Of a stretch of DNA of 64,000 nucleotides, positions 60,575 through 64,000 are shown piece after piece. Position 1 is the stretch's first letter. Each line of letters begins with the position of its first letter. Position numbers and translations under genes: made by a program. Below the pieces are notes generated by a model, which was not told the DNA's origin, ran no database searches, and worked only from the letters and a program-made list of their open reading frames with translations. The DNA comes from Rhizobacter sp964253025 (GTDB lineage Bacteria; Pseudomonadota; Gammaproteobacteria; Burkholderiales; Burkholderiaceae_C). The stretch is taken from NCBI RefSeq assembly GCF_964253025.1, contig NZ_CAXUQC020000001.1:558001-622000 (forward strand), given 5' to 3'.

Positions 60575-61932
60575 ACGCGCCGGATACCTCGCGCGACGAG
60601 TCGCGCAGTCCCGTCGGCCTGGCCGCCGTGGCCGGTGTCGTCCTGGTGCTGGCCCTGGTGGGCGCGCTGGCCTGGCTCGCCTCCGACGTGCCCGAGCCCG
60701 CACCCACCTCGTCGACCTTGGCCGAGGCCGTGCGTCTGCCGGAGGTCTGGGCGGTGTCCGCCTCCCTGCCTGCCCCGACGGTGCAGGTGGCCCGCGCCGA
60801 GCTCCCCCTGCCCATCGCGTCGTCGCCGCCCGCCGGCCACCTCGATGTCTGCGGCATCGGCGTCGTGAAGGAGGCCGACTGGATGGGGCCCGCACGCATC
60901 CAGTCGATGGCGGTGTCCGTCGCGGCGGCTCGCGAGCGCGTCGTGGCTGCGCTGAAGGCGAGCCCGGACGAGACCAGCCGGGCGCTCGGCCTCGCGCTGG
61001 ACAGCATGGGCGGCGCGATCGTCACCGACGAGGTGGTGGCCTGCACCGGCCCCGGCTGCCCGGCCGAGCCGGAGCGCATCGAGTCCCGGGACGGCCTGGC
61101 CCGGCGGCTGGCCGCCAACCGCGGCCCGCGCGACGCCTTGGCCCGACTTGCCCTCACCACCCGCTCGCCCGAGGTCTACGGCCTGGCCTGGGGCGTGTGC
61201 AGCACGGTGGGCGCCCGCGATGAATCGTCTGCCTGCCGCATGTTGTCGGCCGAGCAATGGGCACGGCTCGACCCTGCCAACGCCGTGCCCTGGATGAGTG
61301 TCATGGACCAGGCTCGCTCCCGCGGCGACAGCGCAGCGGCCGACGAGGCGCTGTACCGCGTCTCCCAGGCCCGCACGGTGAACGCCGGCACCGGCCGCTT
61401 CGCCGCCTTGCTGCTCGATCGCCTCCCGGCCTCCGTCGGCCCGCTGGAGGCGATGGAGCTCGCAGCGGAGACCTTCTCCATCGAGCTGCAGGCGCCGGCC
61501 GGCTGGTACGGTTCGCTGCGCCAGGCCTGCAGTGCCGCCGCCCAGCGCGACGGCAACCGGCAGCAGCAGTGCCATGCCATCGCCGAGGGCCTGTGGCGCT
61601 TCGGCAGCAGTCCGCTCGAACTGGCCGTGGCGGTGCAGATCGGCGCCGCCTCGGGGTGGCCGACCGAACGGGTGCGGGCGCTCGAGGACGAGCGGGTGGC
61701 CCTGGGCCAAGCGGGCGCCGCTTCGGTGGGCGACGTGTCCATGACGTGCGAGTCGCTGCGCAACCAGGCGCGCCACCTGCAGCAGGTCGGGCGTGCCGGC
61801 GAGGTGGCGGTGCAGCGGGCCGCGCTGCTGGCTTCGGGGCACAGCGTGGCGCACTGGGCCGACGTGCACCGCGCGACCCTGCGGCAGGCCCAGGCGGCCG
61901 ACGCAGCCTCCGGCGTCGTTCCCACGCCCTGA
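60571..61932 (+). CDS. Membrane-anchored protein of unknown function
   Basis: 453 residues, GTG start overlapping the response regulator stop. One N-terminal helix (VGLAAVAGVVLVLALVGALA), a Pro-rich stretch, then a long helical periplasmic part with repeat-like LDPANAVPWMSVMDQARSRG and several paired Cys (LDVCGIGV, VACTGPGCPAE, GVCSTVG, SSACRML). No family recognised. In many Burkholderiales hemC follows argH-algZ-algR; here this gene takes that place. Coupling suggests it works with the two-component system. Confidence 0.6.
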   Translation: MNAPDTSRDESRSPVGLAAVAGVVLVLALVGALAWLASDVPEPAPTSSTLAEAVRLPEVWAVSASLPAPTVQVARAELPLPIASSPPAGHLDVCGIGVVKEADWMGPARIQSMAVSVAAARERVVAALKASPDETSRALGLALDSMGGAIVTDEVVACTGPGCPAEPERIESRDGLARRLAANRGPRDALARLALTTRSPEVYGLAWGVCSTVGARDESSACRMLSAEQWARLDPANAVPWMSVMDQARSRGDSAAADEALYRVSQARTVNAGTGRFAALLLDRLPASVGPLEAMELAAETFSIELQAPAGWYGSLRQACSAAAQRDGNRQQQCHAIAEGLWRFGSSPLELAVAVQIGAASGWPTERVRALEDERVALGQAGAASVGDVSMTCESLRNQARHLQQVGRAGEVAVQRAALLASGHSVAHWADVHRATLRQAQAADAASGVVPTP

Positions 61933-62028
61933 GCCGGGGAGGGTGGGTGCCGGCCGCGTCATCGACGTGCCGCCCGGCGCTGCCACAATGGGAGCTGCAC
62001 GCCGCCCGATGCGGCGCGGAGACGCGAC

Positions 62029-63261
62029 TTGCTCGACATCCAAGCCCCGCCCATCCCGGCCGACCAGATGCGGCACGCCGGCCGCGACCTCCTGTCGCTG
62101 GCCCTGATGGACGCCCGCAACCGCAGCCTTCGCTGGGCCAGCGCCAACGAGGAGGCCCTGGCCCGCTCACGCTGGGGCACGGGGCCGCTGGCCGAGCCCC
62201 AGGCTTGCGATCCGCCTCTGTGGACGCTCGGTCACCTTGCCTGGTACCAGGAGTACTGGATCGCCCGCAACCTGCAGCGGCAGCAGGGCGAGCGCGCGGA
62301 TCCGGCCGCCGCGCGCCTTGCCTCGATCGACCCCGAGGCCGATGCCTGCTACGACCCCCGCCGGGTGCCGTTCGACCTGCGCTGGCAACTGCAGACGCCG
62401 GAGCTCGACGCCGTGCGCCAGTTCATGGTGGCCACGCTCGAGACCACGCTCGAACTGCTGGAGCACGCCGGCAATGACGACGATGCGCTCTACTTCTATC
62501 GCCTGGCGCTGTTCCACGAGGACCGTCGGTGCGAGATGCTCGCCACCCTGTCCCAGTCGCTGGGCCTGGCGGCGCCCTGGTTGCCCGCGCAGAGCGCGAC
62601 CGCCCGCCGTGACCCGCTGGTCTTTCCCGCCGGCACCTGGAGCCTCGGCAGCGGTCCGGAGGGCTTCGCCTTCGACAACGAACGGCCGGTGCAGCGCGAA
62701 CCCTTTCCCGAGTTCGAGATCGACGCCCAGGTCGTCACCTGGGACCAGTACGCCGAGTTCGTCGAAGACGGCGGCTACGACGAGGCGCACTGGTGGACCG
62801 CCGACGGTTGGGCCTGGGTCACCCGCGAGGGACGTCGATCGCCGCGCCACGTGGACCAGCTGCGCCACGGGGTGCTGGTGCAGCGCTTCGGCCAGACCTT
62901 GCGCGTGCCGATGGGCCAGCCCGCGATGCACGTCAACTGGTACGAGGCCGATGCCTGGTGCCGCTGGGCGGGGCGTCGACTGCCCACCGAGCTCGAATGG
63001 GAGGTGGCGGCCCACCAGGGCGCGTCCCGCGGGTTCCGCTGGGGCCAGGTGTGGGAGTGGACGGCCAGCACCTTCCGTCCCTATGAAGGCTTCCAGGCCG
63101 GCCCGGATGCCGCGCGATCCCTGGCCGGCTTCGGCAGCCACAAGACCCTGCGTGGCGCGTCCTTCGCCACCAGCGAACGCATGCGCCACGCGAAATACCG
63201 CCACTTCCTGAGACCGGAACGAGATGACAACTTCACGGGTTTTCGCAGCTGTGCGAACTGA
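62029..63261 (+). CDS. senA: Selenoneine synthase SenA-like (EgtB family)
   Basis: 410 residues, TTG start with GGAG 7 nt upstream. EgtB-like architecture: N-terminal DinB-like helical domain with PLWTLGHLAWYQEYWIARN (His69) and YFYRLALFHEDRRCEML (His163), then the FGE-sulfatase domain with AGTWSLGSGPEGFAFDNERP, VTWDQYAEFVEDGGYDE, MHVNWYEADAWCRWAGRRLPTELEWE in outline, WEWTASTFRPYEGF and RERDDNFTGFR-type end. It matches the selenoneine/EgtB-related family of Burkholderiales. In EgtB the second motif is HX3HXE; here it reads H163-x3-R167-x-E169, so a metal ligand may differ. senB and senC are not in the window. Confidence 0.72.
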   Translation: MLDIQAPPIPADQMRHAGRDLLSLALMDARNRSLRWASANEEALARSRWGTGPLAEPQACDPPLWTLGHLAWYQEYWIARNLQRQQGERADPAAARLASIDPEADACYDPRRVPFDLRWQLQTPELDAVRQFMVATLETTLELLEHAGNDDDALYFYRLALFHEDRRCEMLATLSQSLGLAAPWLPAQSATARRDPLVFPAGTWSLGSGPEGFAFDNERPVQREPFPEFEIDAQVVTWDQYAEFVEDGGYDEAHWWTADGWAWVTREGRRSPRHVDQLRHGVLVQRFGQTLRVPMGQPAMHVNWYEADAWCRWAGRRLPTELEWEVAAHQGASRGFRWGQVWEWTASTFRPYEGFQAGPDAARSLAGFGSHKTLRGASFATSERMRHAKYRHFLRPERDDNFTGFRSCAN

Positions 63262-64000
63262 GCGGCTCGCTGCCCTGGTGCTCGGTGCGTGCGCCCTGGC
63301 GCTCAGCGCCTGCGCCTCGGCGCCCCTGCCTCCCGCCTCGGCGCGCGTGGTGATCTTTGGTGAGCAGCACGATCAGGTCGACCAGCAGCGTCAGGTCGCC
63401 CGCACCGTGCAAGCCTTGGCGGCCGAGGGACGGCTGCTCGCCGTCGTGCTCGAGATGGCGGACCGGGGCAACAGCACCGCCTCGCTGCCCTCGCAGGCCA
63501 GCGAGGCGGAGGTCCGCCGCGCACTGGCCTGGGAGGATCGCGGTTGGCCCTGGGTTCAGTACGGCCCGGTGGTGATGGCCGCCGTGCAGGCCGGCGTGCC
63601 GGTCTGGGGCGGCAACCTCCCGGCGGCGCGCCTGCGGCCCACCATGGGGGACGCCGCGCTCGACGGTGTGGTGCCGCCGCCGGTGTCCGAACGCCTGCTG
63701 GCCGCCATCCGGGAAGGCCATTGCGGTGCGCTGCCCGACGCCATGACCCCCGGCATGCTGCGCGTTCAGGTGGCCCGCGACCGCGCCATGGCGGCCACCG
63801 TCACCGAACGGTTGCAGTCCGCCGGCCGTCCCGGCCAGGTGCTGCTGCTCACCGGCGCGCAGCACGCCTCACGAGACCGCGGCGTGCCGTGGCACCTTAC
63901 GCAAGACGGCACGCTCGCGCCCGAGACCGTGCATGTGGTCTTGTTCGACAGCGCCGCGAGCGGACTCGTGGCTGACGAGCGGCGCCGTGCCGAGCTCACC
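63224..64000 (+). CDS. ChaN family lipoprotein, C-terminus cut by window edge
   Basis: 259 codons visible. Signal with lipobox LSAC (ALVLGACALALSACASAP); then the ChaN/DUF399 domain: VVIFGEQHDQVDQQRQV, VVLEMADRGNSTA, ALAWEDRGWPW, MTPGMLRVQVARDRAMA and LLLTGAQHASRDRGVP. Members bind haem at the outer membrane. The ATG lies within the senA end (38-bp overlap); a GTG at 63251 is a possible later start. Confidence 0.8.
   Translation, partial: MTTSRVFAAVRTERLAALVLGACALALSACASAPLPPASARVVIFGEQHDQVDQQRQVARTVQALAAEGRLLAVVLEMADRGNSTASLPSQASEAEVRRALAWEDRGWPWVQYGPVVMAAVQAGVPVWGGNLPAARLRPTMGDAALDGVVPPPVSERLLAAIREGHCGALPDAMTPGMLRVQVARDRAMAATVTERLQSAGRPGQVLLLTGAQHASRDRGVPWHLTQDGTLAPETVHVVLFDSAASGLVADERRRAELT

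Overview
The window is chromosomal DNA of a very GC-rich Gram-negative bacterium, most likely a betaproteobacterium of the Burkholderiales (Rubrivivax/Leptothrix/Ideonella/Roseateles-like). This is inferred from the polA | DUF2782-thrB-BPSS1780 arrangement, argH followed by an AlgZ/AlgR-type two-component pair, a selenoneine synthase-like gene, Tat-exported PhoX phosphatases and the flagellar gene order. No rRNA, tRNA, CRISPR array, integrase, transposase or prophage gene was recognised. Codon use and GC are uniform, so nothing stands out as recently acquired except one repeat-filled gap.

Layout. 1-11 kb: guaC (truncated by the window edge), divergent uvrD, two PhoX-family phosphatases in tandem with a small lipoprotein between them, then a minus-strand DUF2782-thrB-BPSS1780-SDR operon. 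11-14.5 kb: polA, then a 573-bp gap filled with direct and inverted repeats between convergent genes. 14.5-23.4 kb: a zinc-ribbon protein, a methyltransferase, a four-gene ECF42-type sigma factor operon (YciI, DoxX, double YCII/DGPF protein, sigma factor), an RHH protein, DUF1330 and DJ-1/PfpI proteins, PhoD phosphatase and a tandem methylglyoxal synthase. 23.6-31.5 kb: flagellar operon flhB-flhA-(29-codon ORF)-flhF-flhG-like-fliA plus a soluble chemoreceptor. 31.6-43.5 kb: accessory metabolism and envelope genes (orphan binding protein, SDR, alpha-amylase lipoprotein, methyltransferases, VOC protein, AraC regulator, DUF3592 proteins, DUF2459 protein, AI-2E-family permease). 43.5-55.3 kb: fliE (minus) divergent from fliFGHIJK and fliLMNOPQR, which encode the basal body, C-ring switch and type III export gate. 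55.4-64 kb: two lipoprotein-type genes, argH, an AlgZ/AlgR-like pair translationally coupled to an unknown membrane-anchored protein, SenA-like selenoneine synthase and a ChaN-type lipoprotein cut by the window edge.

How the parts work together. Three secreted phosphatases (two PhoX, one PhoD) at three promoters share one architecture: TCAY units at exact 11-bp spacing followed by TTCCTA one further turn downstream. This is the geometry of PhoB-activated promoters, so they look like one phosphate-starvation regulon. The two flagellar blocks together supply the export apparatus, MS/C-rings, polar-placement GTPase FlhF, the degenerate partner FlhG and sigma-28; a 12-bp element is shared by the flhB and fliF promoters. 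The ECF42 operon has a matching TGTCGA/TCGACG promoter in front of its first gene, which fits autoregulation.

Most notable observations: the shared PhoB-type promoters, a terminator in the guaC leader with a competing downstream pairing, the ECF42 promoter, the tandem methylglyoxal synthase with one catalytically stripped module, a 29-codon ORF coupled on both sides between flhA and flhF, an ATPase-motif-less FlhG, several apparently leaderless starts, and the inverted-repeat element after polA.
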